Source: an uncultured Rhodospirillales bacterium
GTDB lineage: Bacteria > Pseudomonadota > Alphaproteobacteria > ATCC43930 > CGMCC-115725
DNA: 64,000 bases
Assembly (NCBI GenBank): GCA_903822185.1
Contig: CAIJOA010000011.1
Location: 124,001-188,000 of the forward strand
Direction of reading: 5' to 3'
Position 1 is the stretch's first letter; each line of letters begins with the position of its first letter. The notes under the pieces were generated by a model. It made no database searches. It saw nothing but the letters and a program-made list of their open reading frames with translations, and was not told where the DNA came from. The position numbers were made by a program, and so were the translations under genes. Shown here in pieces: positions 42,766 to 53,678 of the stretch.

Positions 42766-44433
42766 TCAAATCCTCACCACATGCACGTCTGTCACCGGGC
42801 GTTTGCCGTGGACGGATTTGAAGGCTCGGCGGATCGAGAGGCGGACGGCTTCTTTCAGCATCGCATCGTTGCGGCGGTCGCGCGGCGGCAGGTCAGCGAT
42901 GGCTTCTTCGACGCGCAGGCGCAGGTCTTCGGCGAGCGCGGCGGGATCTTCGGAAAGGCCCTGCACCGTCACTTGCACGGGCGCTTTCAAACGTCCGTCG
43001 GCATCGACGACGACGGTGGCGACGGCGGTGCCGTTCCAGGTCATGCGGACCCGGCTTTTGAGCGCCTCGCCATGCAGCGGCAAAAGATTTTTGCCGTCCA
43101 TGACCAGACGGCCGGTCGAAATCTCGCCGATCACTTCGGGATTGCCCGGCGCCAGCTTCACGACCTGACCGTTATGGGTAACGAGCGCGTGCTTTGCGCC
43201 GCAATCCTCGGCGAGTTTTGCATGCGCCATCAGATGACGCGCCTCGCCATGAACCGGTAGCGCGATGCGCGGGCGGACGAGTTCGTACATGCGCGTCAGT
43301 TCGTCCTGCGCCGGATGACCGGAGACGTGAACGAAGCGTTCGTTGTCGGTGATGATATCGACGCCCATATGGGCGAGCTTGTTCTGCAGCCGGCCGATCG
43401 AGCGTTCATTGCCGGGAATGACCCGTGATGAAAAGACGACAGTATCTCCGGGCTCGAGGATGATCTCGGGATGATCGTCCTCGGCGATGCGCCACAAGGC
43501 CGCGCGCGGTTCACCCTGGCTACCGGTGCAGATGAGGACGACCTTGTCGCGCGGCAGATAAGCGGCTTCTTCATCGGTCAGGAACGGCGCGATATTTTGC
43601 AGATAGCCGGTTTCGCGCGCGGCATGATCCATGCGCCAGAGCGAACGGCCGACCAGCGCCGCGTGACGATCGTTGGCCGCTGCGGCGATGGCGATCGACG
43701 ACAGACGCGCGACATTCGAGGCGAAGCAGGCGACGGCAACGCGTTCCTTGCATTCGCCGATGACCTTGATCATTTCGGTCTTCACGTCGGCCTCGGAACC
43801 CGCACTGCCGGGACGCAGCACGTTGGTGGAATCGCATACCATGGCGAGGACGCCTTCATCGCCGAGGCGTTTCAGCGCCGCCTCGTCCGACGAATGACCG
43901 ACCTGCGGATCTGGGTCGAATTTCCAATCGCCGGTATGCAGCACCGAACCGAAGGGCGTGCGCAACACGACCGCGTTCGGTTCGGGGATCGAATGAGTCA
44001 TGGTGATCAGTTCGAGTTCGAACTGACCAATCGAGAAATGCCCTGACAGCGGCACCTCGTGGATCGGCACGGTGCGATCCATGCCCGCCTCGGTCAGTTT
44101 CGCACGCAACACCGCGGCGGTGAAGGGCGTCGCATAAACCGGGCAACGAAACTGTTCCCACAGATGCGCGACGGCGCCGATATGATCTTCATGCGCATGG
44201 GTGCAGAACAGCCCGTCGAGCTTGTCGGCACGTTCGGCGATGAAGGCCGGATCGGGCATGATGATGTCGATACCGGGCACCGTGTCGTCGGCAAAGGTGA
44301 TGCCGCAATCGATCATCAACCAGCGGCCGTTATAGCCATAGAGCGAGAGATTCATCCCGATCTCGCCGACGCCGCCGAGGGCGACGAAGACGAGTTCGTC
44401 GGGGCGATTGGGAGACGATACTGCTTTTTTCAT
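42766..44433 (-). CDS. rnj: ribonuclease J
   Basis: A 555-aa metallo-beta-lactamase/beta-CASP RNase with 5'-exo and endo activity in RNA processing. The zinc motif is THAHEDHIGA near residue 80, with MIDCGITFADD upstream, and SGHPAQDELTRMYELVRPRIALPVHGEARHLMAHA is the beta-CASP part. The ATG at 44433 overlaps the coaX stop (ATGA), which fixes it. The order coaX-rnj is common in alphaproteobacteria. Confidence 0.94.
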   Translation of the reverse strand: MKKAVSSPNRPDELVFVALGGVGEIGMNLSLYGYNGRWLMIDCGITFADDTVPGIDIIMPDPAFIAERADKLDGLFCTHAHEDHIGAVAHLWEQFRCPVYATPFTAAVLRAKLTEAGMDRTVPIHEVPLSGHFSIGQFELELITMTHSIPEPNAVVLRTPFGSVLHTGDWKFDPDPQVGHSSDEAALKRLGDEGVLAMVCDSTNVLRPGSAGSEADVKTEMIKVIGECKERVAVACFASNVARLSSIAIAAAANDRHAALVGRSLWRMDHAARETGYLQNIAPFLTDEEAAYLPRDKVVLICTGSQGEPRAALWRIAEDDHPEIILEPGDTVVFSSRVIPGNERSIGRLQNKLAHMGVDIITDNERFVHVSGHPAQDELTRMYELVRPRIALPVHGEARHLMAHAKLAEDCGAKHALVTHNGQVVKLAPGNPEVIGEISTGRLVMDGKNLLPLHGEALKSRVRMTWNGTAVATVVVDADGRLKAPVQVTVQGLSEDPAALAEDLRLRVEEAIADLPPRDRRNDAMLKEAVRLSIRRAFKSVHGKRPVTDVHVVRI

Positions 44434-45215
44434 ACCGAAATGGTTTCCGGGCGATTGCGCGTATAGACAAGGCGCAGGCCCCATAAGTTCAGATTGCCAT
44501 CGACCTCTTCAATCATCGGGCTGGCATCTTCAAAGATCGGCGCGAGGCCGCCGGTGGCGATGACGCGCATCGGCCCGCCATATTCGGCCTTGATGCGCGA
44601 GACGATGCCTTCGATCAGACCGACATAGCCCCAATAGATACCGGACTGCATGCACTCGACCGTGTTGGTGCCGATGACTTTGGCGGTCTTGTGGATCGAG
44701 ACGCTGGGCAGTTTCGCCGCCGCCTGCTGCAGCGCGTGGAGCGAGAGATTGATGCCGGGCGCAATCACGCCGCCGCGGTAATTGCCGTCGTCATCGACCA
44801 CATCGAAGGTCGTTGCCGTGCCGAAATCGACGACGATCGACGCACCGGGATAACGGTGATGCGCCGCGACACTGTTGATAAGACGATCGGCGCCGACTTC
44901 CTCGGGCCGATCCACCAATGCTTTCATACCCAACTCGATCGCCGGGTCGCCAACGAGCAGCGGCGTCGAACGACAATAGTCCTGGCAAAACTTGATCAGA
45001 TTGAAATTCGCATCGGGAACGACGCTCGCGATGATCGTCCCGGTGATGCGGTCGCGCCCAAGCCCGGCGAGGCTCAGCAGATGATCCAGCCAGACGACAT
45101 ATTCATCCGCCGTGCGCTTCAGATCGGTCGATGTACGCCACGCGCCTTCCAGACGATCGCCGTCCCAGAGGGCGAACACCGTGTTGGTATTGTTAGCATT
45201 GATGGCGAGCAGCAT
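44430..45215 (-). CDS. coaX: type III pantothenate kinase
   Basis: A 261-aa ASKHA-fold kinase for the first step of coenzyme A synthesis. EVGADRLINSVAAHHRYPGASIVVDFGTATTFD and GGVIAPGINLSLHAL are diagnostic. The N-terminal phosphate loop reads INANNTNTVFALWDG instead of the usual IDxGNTNTVF, so the Asp and Gly are both Asn. The rest is intact. It overlaps rnj by an ATGA and lies in the nuo-birA-coaX-rnj run. Confidence 0.92.
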   Translation of the reverse strand: MLLAINANNTNTVFALWDGDRLEGAWRTSTDLKRTADEYVVWLDHLLSLAGLGRDRITGTIIASVVPDANFNLIKFCQDYCRSTPLLVGDPAIELGMKALVDRPEEVGADRLINSVAAHHRYPGASIVVDFGTATTFDVVDDDGNYRGGVIAPGINLSLHALQQAAAKLPSVSIHKTAKVIGTNTVECMQSGIYWGYVGLIEGIVSRIKAEYGGPMRVIATGGLAPIFEDASPMIEEVDGNLNLWGLRLVYTRNRPETISV

Positions 45216-45268
45216 GGGCTTTCCTTGGGGCGCGGTCTTCGTCCCTATCTTATTCGATAAGAAGGATA

Positions 45269-45364
45269 TTCACCACGGAGGCACGGAGAAGAGGGAGAAG
45301 TCAGGATTAGGGCGCTTCGCGCCGAAGAAATTCTTCTCGGTGTCCTCCGTACCTCCGTGGTGAA
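45269..45364. repeat. palindromic repeat, family D
   Basis: Terminal inverted arms TTCACCACGGAGGCACGGAG and CTCCGTACCTCCGTGGTGAA (one mismatch over 20 bp) around a ~56-bp centre with a GGCGCTTCGCGCC hairpin. It fills the coaX-birA gap and ends 3 bp before the birA stop codon. No gene lies in this gap. Confidence 0.88.
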
Positions 45365-45367
45365 ATT

Positions 45368-46207
45368 TTATGCGTCGGCTGGAAACACTTCGCCCGAGGT
45401 AACACGGCGGCGGCCGGCTTCGGCATCCAGCAGCAACGCGCCATCGTCATCGAGACCGGCGAAAATACCGACCGATTCCGAATCAGCCAGACGTACGCGG
45501 ATCGGTTGCCCGATCCCCGCTCCGCGCGCCAACCAAGCATCGCGCACGGCCGGGAAGCCTTTTCCCTCGTCCCAACGTTCGTACCAACCGAGAAAGCGCT
45601 CGGCCAAAGCGGCAAGCATCGCATCCGACGAGACCTCCGTTCCGGTCGCGCTAAGTGCCGTCGCGGGATAAGCCGCGTCCGTCGGATAGGCGGCGAGATT
45701 GATGCCGATACCGAGCACAAGCCAGTCGAGGCCACCGCCCTTCCCAGTTTGCGATTCCAGCAGGATGCCCGCGAGCTTTCGATATCCCGCCCCTCCTTCG
45801 TCATTCCCGCGAAAGCGGGAATCCAGCGGTGGCGAGATGGACTCCCGCTTGTGCGGGAGTGACGAGATGTCGATGGGGCCGAGCATAATATCGTTCGGCC
45901 ATTTGAACGCGATATCCGCGTCCGGCGCGACATCACAGCAAGCATCCCCGGCGGCGACGGCGGCGACGAAGCTGAGTTGCATCGCGACGCCGATCGGGGC
46001 CTTTGGACGAAGGATGAGCGAGCAATAGAGATTGCCGCGCGGCGATACCCAAGTCCGGCCTTGGCGGCCGCGCCCGGCGGTTTGCTGGTCCGCCTGGATC
46101 AAAGTGCCGGCAGGCGCACCAGCCACGGCGAGGCGCTTGGCCTCGTCACTGGTGCTGGCGATCCGTTCGTGACGGATCAGGCGATAGAACGACGGCAGAT
46201 TTGTCAT
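45368..46207 (-). CDS. birA: biotin-[acetyl-CoA-carboxylase] ligase with an in-frame repeat insertion
   Basis: A 279-aa BirA catalytic protein without the N-terminal repressor domain, joining biotin to biotin-carboxyl-carrier proteins. Key motifs are ADQQTAGRGRQGRTWVSP (biotinyl-AMP loop), FKWPNDIML (catalytic Lys) and RKLAGILLES. Between the last two the family normally has a short turn. Here about 30 residues intrude, including LPHKRES and [10 protein letters not shown], which are the translation of repeat family A. The ATG at 46207 follows GGGAA. The track start at 46276 lies inside nuoN. Confidence 0.92.
   Translation of the reverse strand: MTNLPSFYRLIRHERIASTSDEAKRLAVAGAPAGTLIQADQQTAGRGRQGRTWVSPRGNLYCSLILRPKAPIGVAMQLSFVAAVAAGDACCDVAPDADIAFKWPNDIMLGPIDISSLPHKRESISPPLDSRFRGNDEGGAGYRKLAGILLESQTGKGGGLDWLVLGIGINLAAYPTDAAYPATALSATGTEVSSDAMLAALAERFLGWYERWDEGKGFPAVRDAWLARGAGIGQPIRVRLADSESVGIFAGLDDDGALLLDAEAGRRRVTSGEVFPADA
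45799..45864. repeat. palindromic repeat, family A (copy 2), inside birA
   Basis: Same structure as 34354-34431: a first arm of 27 bp, identical to the other copy, and a second arm with four changes. It is 66 bp long, exactly 22 codons, and keeps the birA frame open. Confidence 0.9.
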
Positions 46208-46235
46208 GATTTCCCGTTGCCGGGAAATGCGTCGG

Positions 46236-47699
46236 TCATCCGGCGAAGAGTGCCGCCGCGACGGCGTCCGCGCCATCGACCAGCATGGTCGGCCAGACGA
46301 AGAAGAACAGAACGACCAGCGCCGACACCAACATCACCGCCTGAACCTCGCGCGGAACCGGGCGATCGAACGGCTCGGCAGGCTCGTCGAAATACATCAG
46401 CTTGACGATACGCAGATAATAGAACGCGCCGACGACGCTGGAGAGAACACCGATGATCGCCAGCGCATAGAGATGCGCGTCGATGGCGGCAAGGAAGATA
46501 TAGAGCTTGGCGAAGAACCCGGCGAGCGGCGGAATACCGGCCATCGAGAACATGAAGATGGCGAGCGCCAACGCCATGCCCGGATTGGTGCGCGACAGAC
46601 CGGCCAGATCGGCGATGCCCTCGACCAGCTTGCCTTGGCGACGCATGCAGAGGATCACGGCGAAGGTGCCGACGCTCATGAACAAATAGATCGAGAGATA
46701 AACCAGGATGCCGCGAATACCGCCGGCGCTGTTCGAGGCAAGACCAATCAGGGCGTAACCGACATGGCCGATCGAACTGTAAGCCATCAGCCGTTTGATG
46801 TTGGTCTGATTGATGGCGGCGAAAGCGCCGAGCAGCATCGAGGCGACGGAGATGAACCAGATCACCTGCTGCCATTCCGCGCCGAGGCCGCCGAACGGAC
46901 CGATCATCACGCGGACGAACAAAGCGAGCGCGGCGATCTTCGGCGCGACCGAGAAGAAGGCCGTCACCGGGGTCGGCGCGCCTTCATAAACGTCGGGCGT
47001 CCACATATGAAACGGCACGGCGGAGGACTTGAAGGCGAGGCCGACCGCGATCAGGACGATGCCGATGATGAGCCCAATCGAAACCGTACCGCCATCTTGG
47101 AAGGCATGGCTCAGCGTATCGAAGCTGGTCGAGCCGGCGAAGCCATAGACCATCGACGAGCCGTAGAGCAGCATGCCCGAGGCAAGCGCACCGAGGACGA
47201 AATATTTGAGGCCAGCCTCGGTCGAGCGCAGCGAATCACGCTGGAACGCGGCGCAGACATAGAGTGCGAGGCTTTGCAGCTCGAACGAGACATAAAGCGA
47301 GATGAGATCGTTCGACGAAATCATCAGCAGCATGCCGGTCGTCGCCAGAAGGATCAGGACCGGATATTCCGGCCGAGCAATGCCTTCCTGCTCGTTGTAG
47401 CGCATGGAAAGAATGATCGAGAAAGCCGAACCGGCGATCACCAGCATCTTGGAAAATGCGCCGAAGCCGTCGGTGATGAAAAGGCCGTAGAAGCTGACCA
47501 AACGGTCAGTGCCGCGTGCATGCAGCGGCATCGCGACGAGCGCGAAGGTCACGACCAAAGCGGCGACCGATAGCCAGGCGATTTCGCGCGCGGACTTATC
47601 GCCCTGGAAGACGCCGAGGATCAGCAGCGCCAGCGCGGCGGCGGCGAGAAATATCTCGGGCAGCGCGGGCAGGAATTCGGACGCGGCGAATTGGATCAT
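46236..47699 (-). CDS. nuoN: NADH-quinone oxidoreductase subunit N
   Basis: A 487-aa antiporter-like membrane subunit of complex I with about 14 helices. The [21 protein letters not shown] (membrane Glu) and [32 protein letters not shown] (Lys) stretches are diagnostic. It is the last nuo gene, its ATG overlapping the nuoM stop, and birA starts 28 bp after it. Confidence 0.95.
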   Translation of the reverse strand: MIQFAASEFLPALPEIFLAAAALALLILGVFQGDKSAREIAWLSVAALVVTFALVAMPLHARGTDRLVSFYGLFITDGFGAFSKMLVIAGSAFSIILSMRYNEQEGIARPEYPVLILLATTGMLLMISSNDLISLYVSFELQSLALYVCAAFQRDSLRSTEAGLKYFVLGALASGMLLYGSSMVYGFAGSTSFDTLSHAFQDGGTVSIGLIIGIVLIAVGLAFKSSAVPFHMWTPDVYEGAPTPVTAFFSVAPKIAALALFVRVMIGPFGGLGAEWQQVIWFISVASMLLGAFAAINQTNIKRLMAYSSIGHVGYALIGLASNSAGGIRGILVYLSIYLFMSVGTFAVILCMRRQGKLVEGIADLAGLSRTNPGMALALAIFMFSMAGIPPLAGFFAKLYIFLAAIDAHLYALAIIGVLSSVVGAFYYLRIVKLMYFDEPAEPFDRPVPREVQAVMLVSALVVLFFFVWPTMLVDGADAVAAALFAG

Positions 47700-49267
47700 G
47701 GTTGGCGCCCTGACACGGCGGCATCGAAGGCGACGGACCGGACCGTGCGATGATCCCGGAAATGACCGGCGAGCGCATGGCCCGTTTCACGCGACGATTG
47801 AACGCTTTCGATCAGGTTGGAAATGGTCGGCTGCATCGGCTTCAGGAATGTATTGGGATAGATCCCCATCCACATCACGACCGCCAGCATCGGCACGAAG
47901 ACGACGACCTCGCGCCAATTGAGATCGAGCATGGCGCGGACATCGTCCCTGGTGATGACGCCGAAGACGACGCGGCGATAGAGATAAAGCATATAGGCCG
48001 CGCCGAGGATGAGGCCCGTGGAGGCGAAGAAGGCGACCCAGGTATTGGCCTGGAACGCGCCCATCAACGTCAGGAATTCGCCGACAAAGCCCGCCGTGCC
48101 CGGCAAACCGACCGAGGCGAGCATGAACACCATGAAGACGAAGGCGTATTTCGGCATGTTCTGCGCAAGGCCGCCGTAGCGTGCGATCTCGCGGGTATGC
48201 AGCCGGTCATAGACGACGCCGACGCAGAGAAAGAGCGCGGCCGAGACGACGCCGTGGCTGAGCATCTGGAACATCGCGCCCTGGATGCCCTCGGACGTCA
48301 AGGTGAAGACGCCCAGCGTGACGATGCCCATATGAGCGACCGACGAATAGGCGATCAGTTTCTTCATGTCCTGCTGCACCAGCGCGACGAGCGAGGTGTA
48401 GATGATCGCGACGATGCTGAGCGTATAGACCAGCGGCGTGAACATCGCCGATGCTTCGGGGAACATCGGCAGCGAGAAGCGGAGGAAGCCGTAGCCGCCC
48501 ATCTTCAACAGCACGCCGGCGAGGATAACGGAACCGGCAGTCGGCGCTTCGACATGCGCATCCGGAAGCCAGGTATGGACCGGCCACATCGGTACCTTCA
48601 CCGCGAACGAGGCGAAGAAGGCGAGCCAGAGCCAGGTCTGCAGATGCGCCGGGAAGTCGAAGTTCAGCGCTTCGACCATGTCGGTCGAGCCGGTCTGGAA
48701 ATAGATCGCGAGGATCGCGAGCAACATCAGCACCGAGCCGAGCAACGTATAGAGGAAGAACTTGAACGCGGCATAAACCCGGCGCGGTCCGCCCCAGATA
48801 CCGATGATCAGGAACATCGGGATCAGCACGCCCTCGAAGAACATATAGAAGAGGACGAAATCGAGCGCGCAGAACATGCCGATCATCAGCGTTTCGAGCA
48901 CCAGGAACGCGATCATATATTCGCGGACGCGATTCTTGACCGAGCCCCAGCTGGCGACGACGCAGATCGGCGTCAGGAACGCCGACAGCACGACGAAGAA
49001 CAGCGAGATGCCGTCGATTCCCATCTGATACGAGATGTTGAATTGCGGCAGCCAGGCGGCCTGTTCGACGAATTGGAAGTCCGCCGTAGTCGGATCGAAC
49101 AGGAACCAGATCGCCAGGGCAATGAACAAATCGACCAGCGAGGTCCAGAGCGCGATCCAGCGTGCGTTGCGCGCAATGTCTTCGGTCGCGCCGCGCAGGA
49201 TCAACATCGCCACGACGCCGACGAGCGGGAGGAAGGTAACGAGCGTGAGAAGCGGCCAGTTCTGCAT
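47696..49267 (-). CDS. nuoM: NADH-quinone oxidoreductase subunit M
   Basis: A 523-aa proton-pumping membrane subunit with about 14 helices. It shows [61 protein letters not shown] and [14 protein letters not shown]. The ATG at 49267 (MQNWPLLT) is preferred to the track start within nuoL. It overlaps nuoN by an ATGA. Confidence 0.95.
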   Translation of the reverse strand: MQNWPLLTLVTFLPLVGVVAMLILRGATEDIARNARWIALWTSLVDLFIALAIWFLFDPTTADFQFVEQAAWLPQFNISYQMGIDGISLFFVVLSAFLTPICVVASWGSVKNRVREYMIAFLVLETLMIGMFCALDFVLFYMFFEGVLIPMFLIIGIWGGPRRVYAAFKFFLYTLLGSVLMLLAILAIYFQTGSTDMVEALNFDFPAHLQTWLWLAFFASFAVKVPMWPVHTWLPDAHVEAPTAGSVILAGVLLKMGGYGFLRFSLPMFPEASAMFTPLVYTLSIVAIIYTSLVALVQQDMKKLIAYSSVAHMGIVTLGVFTLTSEGIQGAMFQMLSHGVVSAALFLCVGVVYDRLHTREIARYGGLAQNMPKYAFVFMVFMLASVGLPGTAGFVGEFLTLMGAFQANTWVAFFASTGLILGAAYMLYLYRRVVFGVITRDDVRAMLDLNWREVVVFVPMLAVVMWMGIYPNTFLKPMQPTISNLIESVQSSRETGHALAGHFRDHRTVRSVAFDAAVSGRQP

Positions 49268-49275
49268 GATCCCGC

Positions 49276-51210
49276 TCACCCGCCGATCGGGAACAGCAGA
49301 TACCAAGACACCAACACCACCACGCCGATCAGCATCGCGAAGGCGTAGTGATAGAGGTAGCCGGTCTGAAGACGGCTGGCCCCAACCGATATCCGGCGCG
49401 TGGTCGCCGCAAGACCATCAGGCCCGAGCCCGTCGATCAGCGCGCCATCGCCCTTCTTCCACAACCCGACACCCAGCGCAAACAGCGGCCGGACGATCAG
49501 GAAGTCGTAGATCTCGTCGAAATACCATTTGTTCAAGAGGAAGAGATAAAGCGTGCGGAAGCGCGCGGCGGTCGCCACCGGCAGGCTGGGCTTCCAGATA
49601 TACGCGACCCAAGACAGCCCTAGACCGAGGATACCGACCGCGAGCGGCAGCTTGCCGACCCAGAAGGGCAGCTCTTCGGCGCGTTCGATCGTGTCGTTCG
49701 CGGGCAGGACGAGGATCGCCTCGTGCCAGAAATGCTCGCGGCCATCGCCGACGAAATAATGAAAGCCGAGGAAGCCGGCGCAGACCGCGCCGATCGCCAG
49801 CAGCACCAGCGGCCACAACATCACGCCCGGCGATTCATGGGCGTGGTGCATGACCTCGTGACTGGCGCGGGGCTTGCCGTGGAAGGTCATGAAGATCAGC
49901 CGGCCGGAATAGAAGGCCGTCAGGAAAGCGGTGAAGATGCCGAGCCAGTAGGCGTAGTAGCCGACACCGCTGTTCGCGGCATAAGCCGCCTCGAGGATCA
50001 TGTCCTTCGAGAAATAACCGGCGAAGGGCCAGATGCCGACCAGCGCCAGGCTGCCGATCCACATCAGGATGTAGGTCGCGGGGACGAGATGCGCGATGCC
50101 GCCCATCTTGCGCATGTCCTGCTCGCCCGACATCGCATGGATGACCGAACCGGCGCAGAGGAACAGCAGCGCCTTGAAGAAGGCGTGGGTCATCAGATGG
50201 AACATCGCCGCGCTGTAGGCCGAGACGCCGGCGGCAAAGAACATGTAGCCAAGCTGAGAACACGTCGAATAGGCGATGACGCGTTTGATGTCGTTCTGCG
50301 CCATGCCGACGCTGCCGGCGAAGACGGCGGTGGTGCCGCCGACAACGACGACCGTGGCCAGCGCACCCGGCGCATATTCGAACATGGGCGACAGCCGCGC
50401 GAGCATGAAGACGCCGGCGGTGACCATGGTCGCGGCATGGATGAGGGCCGAGACCGGGGTCGGGCCTTCCATCGCATCCGGCAGCCAAGTGTGCAGGCCG
50501 AGCTGCGCCGACTTACCCATCGCGCCGACGAACAGCAGCAGGCAGGTGACGGTCAGGGCGGGATAGTCATGGCCCAAGAAATTCAGCGTCGCCTTCGAGA
50601 TTTCCGGCGCCGCGCCGAACACCGTGTCGAACTGCAGCGAGCCGAACAGATAGAAGACGGCAAAGATGCCGAGGGCGAAGCCGAAATCGCCGACGCGGTT
50701 GACGACGAACGCCTTGATGGCGGCCGCATTGGCGGTGGGGCGGTCGAACCAGAAGCCGATCAGGAGATAGGACGCGACGCCCACCCCTTCCCAGCCGAAG
50801 AACATCTGCACGAAATTATCAGCCGTCACCAGCATCAGCATGAAGAAGGTGAAGATGCTGAGATAGGACATGAAGCGCGGGATCGAATGATCGTGCGACA
50901 TGTAACCGACGGAATAGATATGAACCATCGTCGATACGATGGTAACGACGCAGACCATCACTGCCGACAGCGTATCGAACCGCAGCGCCCATTGGACTTG
51001 CAGATCGCCGGTATCCATCCAGGTGAAGAGATCGACGACACGCGATTGGCCGTGGAGCGCGACATCGACGAACAGGATGACGGCCAGGATGGCCGAGGCG
51101 ACCATCGCAAAGCAGGTGACGAGTTGGGAGCCCCGGTCGCCAATGAAGCGACCGAAGAAACCGGCGATGATCGAGCCGAGGAGCGGCAGGAAGACGGCAG
51201 CGACGGGCAC
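49276..51210 (-). CDS. nuoL: NADH-quinone oxidoreductase subunit L
   Basis: A 644-aa membrane subunit, the distal antiporter-like part of complex I with the long lateral helix. [39 protein letters not shown] and [37 protein letters not shown] are typical. It lies 7 bp after nuoK and 8 bp before nuoM. Confidence 0.96.
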   Translation of the reverse strand: MPVAAVFLPLLGSIIAGFFGRFIGDRGSQLVTCFAMVASAILAVILFVDVALHGQSRVVDLFTWMDTGDLQVQWALRFDTLSAVMVCVVTIVSTMVHIYSVGYMSHDHSIPRFMSYLSIFTFFMLMLVTADNFVQMFFGWEGVGVASYLLIGFWFDRPTANAAAIKAFVVNRVGDFGFALGIFAVFYLFGSLQFDTVFGAAPEISKATLNFLGHDYPALTVTCLLLFVGAMGKSAQLGLHTWLPDAMEGPTPVSALIHAATMVTAGVFMLARLSPMFEYAPGALATVVVVGGTTAVFAGSVGMAQNDIKRVIAYSTCSQLGYMFFAAGVSAYSAAMFHLMTHAFFKALLFLCAGSVIHAMSGEQDMRKMGGIAHLVPATYILMWIGSLALVGIWPFAGYFSKDMILEAAYAANSGVGYYAYWLGIFTAFLTAFYSGRLIFMTFHGKPRASHEVMHHAHESPGVMLWPLVLLAIGAVCAGFLGFHYFVGDGREHFWHEAILVLPANDTIERAEELPFWVGKLPLAVGILGLGLSWVAYIWKPSLPVATAARFRTLYLFLLNKWYFDEIYDFLIVRPLFALGVGLWKKGDGALIDGLGPDGLAATTRRISVGASRLQTGYLYHYAFAMLIGVVVLVSWYLLFPIGG

Positions 51211-51217
51211 GGCGCGC

Positions 51218-51526
51218 TCAGCCTTTCATCAGGTTGATATCCTCAACCGCGATCGTACCGCGGTTGCGGAAATAGACGACGAGGATGGCCAACCCGATCG
51301 CAGCTTCGGCCGCGGCCACGGTCAGAACGAACATGGCGAAGATCTGGCCGACGAGATCGTGGAGGAACGACGAGAAGGCGACGAAGTTGATGTTGACGGC
51401 GAGCAGCATCAGCTCGACCGACATCAGAATGATGATGACGTTCTTCCGGTTGAGGAAGATGCCGAAGATACCCAGCGTGAAAAGGATCGCCGAGACCGTC
51501 AGGTAATGCGCGAGACCGATTTCCAT
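51218..51526 (-). CDS. nuoK: NADH-quinone oxidoreductase subunit K
   Basis: A 102-aa three-helix membrane subunit. It has [31 protein letters not shown] with the two conserved Glu used in proton transfer (the second in [11 protein letters not shown]). Full family length. It follows nuoJ by 4 bp. Confidence 0.95.
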   Translation of the reverse strand: MEIGLAHYLTVSAILFTLGIFGIFLNRKNVIIILMSVELMLLAVNINFVAFSSFLHDLVGQIFAMFVLTVAAAEAAIGLAILVVYFRNRGTIAVEDINLMKG

Positions 51527-51530
51527 CGTC

Positions 51531-52157
51531 CTAGATCCCCTGCCCCGGCCGAACCTTGACCACTTCGACCGCGTCTTCGCGGCGGCGGCCGACCTGTTGC
51601 GCGATCTTCTGGCGGCGCACGCCGTCGCGGCTGCGCAGCGTCAGGACGATCGCCCCGATCATCGCGACCAGGAGGATCAGTCCGGCAACCTGGAAGACGT
51701 AAACATATTTCGTATAGAGGATCGAACCGAGCGCCGCCGTGTTGCTCATCTCGGTCAAAGCCGGCGTCGCCGCGCCCGAGGCAGCGGTCAATTCCGGCGA
51801 GATCGTCCAGGCGCCGAATACCAGCACCAATTCGACAAACAGAATGAGCCCGACCAACGCGCCGACTGGAAGGTACTGCAAAGCGCCCTGACGCAGCGCG
51901 ACGAAATTGATGTCGAGCATCATGACGACGAAGAGGAACAGCACCGCGACCGCGCCGACATAGACGATCACAAGGATCATCGCCAAGAACTCGGCGCCGA
52001 GCAGCACAAACAAGCCCGCGGCGTTAAAGAACGCGAGGATCAGGAACAGGACCGAATGAACCGGATTGCGGGCCGAGATCACCATCACGGCCGACGCCAC
52101 CGCGATGCCCGAGAAGGCATAGAAGCAGATCGCCTGGAGAACAGTTGCGACAGCCAT
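51531..52157 (-). CDS. nuoJ: NADH-quinone oxidoreductase subunit J
   Basis: A 208-aa five-helix membrane subunit. [51 protein letters not shown] is diagnostic, with the pi-bulge helix region. A basic, polar C-terminal tail of ~35 residues faces the cytoplasm. Its ATG overlaps the nuoI stop. Confidence 0.95.
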   Translation of the reverse strand: MAVATVLQAICFYAFSGIAVASAVMVISARNPVHSVLFLILAFFNAAGLFVLLGAEFLAMILVIVYVGAVAVLFLFVVMMLDINFVALRQGALQYLPVGALVGLILFVELVLVFGAWTISPELTAASGAATPALTEMSNTAALGSILYTKYVYVFQVAGLILLVAMIGAIVLTLRSRDGVRRQKIAQQVGRRREDAVEVVKVRPGQGI

Positions 52158-52645
52158 CAGCGGTACGGCGCGTCGAGCGCGATATTCTTCGCGATCTCCG
52201 CCTCCCAGCGATCGCCGTTCGCGAGCAGCTTGTCCTTGTTATAGAACAGCTCTTCGCGGGTTTCGGCGGCGAATTCGAAATTGGGGCCTTCGACGATGGC
52301 ATCGACCGGGCAGGCTTCCTGGCAGAAACCGCAATAGATGCATTTCGTCATGTCGATGTCGTAGCGCGTGGTGCGGCGGCTGCCGTCGTCGCGCGGCTCG
52401 GCCTCGATGGTGATGGCGAGCGCGGGGCAGACGGCTTCGCAGAGCTTGCAGGCGATGCAGCGTTCTTCGCCGTTCGGATAACGGCGCAGCGCATGCTCAC
52501 CGCGAAAGCGCGGGCTGATCGGCCCCTTCTCGAAGGGATAGTTCACCGTCACCGGTTGCTTAAACATATATTTGAGCGTCAGCCACAGGCCCGAGACGAT
52601 TTCCGTCAGGAGCAGACTGCGCGCGCCGCGATCCATGATCGCCAT
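52157..52645 (-). CDS. nuoI: NADH-quinone oxidoreductase subunit I
   Basis: A 162-aa TYKY-type protein that binds two [4Fe-4S] clusters: [12 protein letters not shown] and [16 protein letters not shown]. The ATG at 52645 is preferred because GGAGGTGG precedes it inside the 3' end of nuoH and the length matches the family. It connects the hydrophilic arm to the membrane. Confidence 0.96.
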   Translation of the reverse strand: MAIMDRGARSLLLTEIVSGLWLTLKYMFKQPVTVNYPFEKGPISPRFRGEHALRRYPNGEERCIACKLCEAVCPALAITIEAEPRDDGSRRTTRYDIDMTKCIYCGFCQEACPVDAIVEGPNFEFAAETREELFYNKDKLLANGDRWEAEIAKNIALDAPYR

Positions 52646-52646
52646 C

Positions 52647-53678
52647 TCAACCACCTCCGACGGGGAGCCAGCCGGTTGCCACGAGCACGCCGGCCGTCAC
52701 GACGAGCCACACCAGCGACAGCGGCAGGAACACTTTCCAGCCGAGACGCATCAATTGATCGTAGCGGAAGCGCGGCATGGTCGCGCGCACCCACAGGAAA
52801 CAGAACAGCACGAAGGCGATCTTGCCGAAGAACCAGCACAGCGACCAGAGATGCCCCAGCACGCCGGTGAAAGGCTGCCAGCCGAATGGCGCGAGCCAGC
52901 CGCCGAGGAACAGGATCGTCGTCAGCGCGCTCATCAAAATCATGTTGGCGTATTCGCCGAGATAAAAGAGCGCGAACGCCATCGAGGAATATTCGACGAA
53001 GAAGCCGCCGACCAATTCCGATTCGCCTTCGGGCAGATCGAACGGCGAACGGTTGGTTTCGGCAAGGCCCGAGATGAAGAAGACGATGAACATCGGCAAC
53101 AGCGGGACGCAGAACCAGATCGTCCGCTGCGCCTCGACTACCGCCGAAAGGTTCAGCGAGCCGACGCAGAGCAGCACGGTGACGATGACGAAGCCGATCG
53201 AGACTTCGTAGGACACCATCTGCGCCGCCGAACGCAGTGCGCCGAGGACCGCGTATTTCGAGTTCGACGACCAGCCGGCCATGATGATGCCATAGACGCC
53301 GAGCGAGCTGATCGCGAAGAGATAGAGGATACCGACATTGATGTTGGCGATGACCATGCCTTCATCGAACGGAATGACCGCCCAGGCAATGAGGCTCAGC
53401 GTGAAGGTGATGATCGGCGCCGCGAGGAACACGCCGCGATTGGCGCCGGTCGGAATGACCGTTTCCTTCATCAGCAGCTTCAAGCCGTCGGCAAGCGGCT
53501 GGAACAAGCCGAAAGGACCTACGACGTTCGGGCCTTTGCGAAGCTGCGCCGCCGCCAGCACCTTGCGCTCGGCATAGGTCAGATAGGCGACCGCGAGCAG
53601 CAGCGGGACGATGATGGCCAGGATCTCGACGACCGTGATCAGCGTCGGCAGGCCATAGATGCGGAGGAAATCAGCCAT
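52647..53678 (-). CDS. nuoH: NADH-quinone oxidoreductase subunit H
   Basis: A 343-aa eight-helix membrane subunit near the quinone site. It has [68 protein letters not shown] and [15 protein letters not shown]. The ATG at 53678 (MADFLRIYG) overlaps the nuoG stop by 8 bp. The track start is too early. Confidence 0.96.
   Translation of the reverse strand: MADFLRIYGLPTLITVVEILAIIVPLLLAVAYLTYAERKVLAAAQLRKGPNVVGPFGLFQPLADGLKLLMKETVIPTGANRGVFLAAPIITFTLSLIAWAVIPFDEGMVIANINVGILYLFAISSLGVYGIIMAGWSSNSKYAVLGALRSAAQMVSYEVSIGFVIVTVLLCVGSLNLSAVVEAQRTIWFCVPLLPMFIVFFISGLAETNRSPFDLPEGESELVGGFFVEYSSMAFALFYLGEYANMILMSALTTILFLGGWLAPFGWQPFTGVLGHLWSLCWFFGKIAFVLFCFLWVRATMPRFRYDQLMRLGWKVFLPLSLVWLVVTAGVLVATGWLPVGGG

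Noticed and set aside
49723-51237. 504-aa plus-strand ORF opposite nuoL
   Set aside because: A shadow frame. The minus-strand NuoL is certain and the plus frame shows no fold signature. The same holds for 47750-49348, 46206-47573, 52572-53753, 53659-54999 and 55676-57142.
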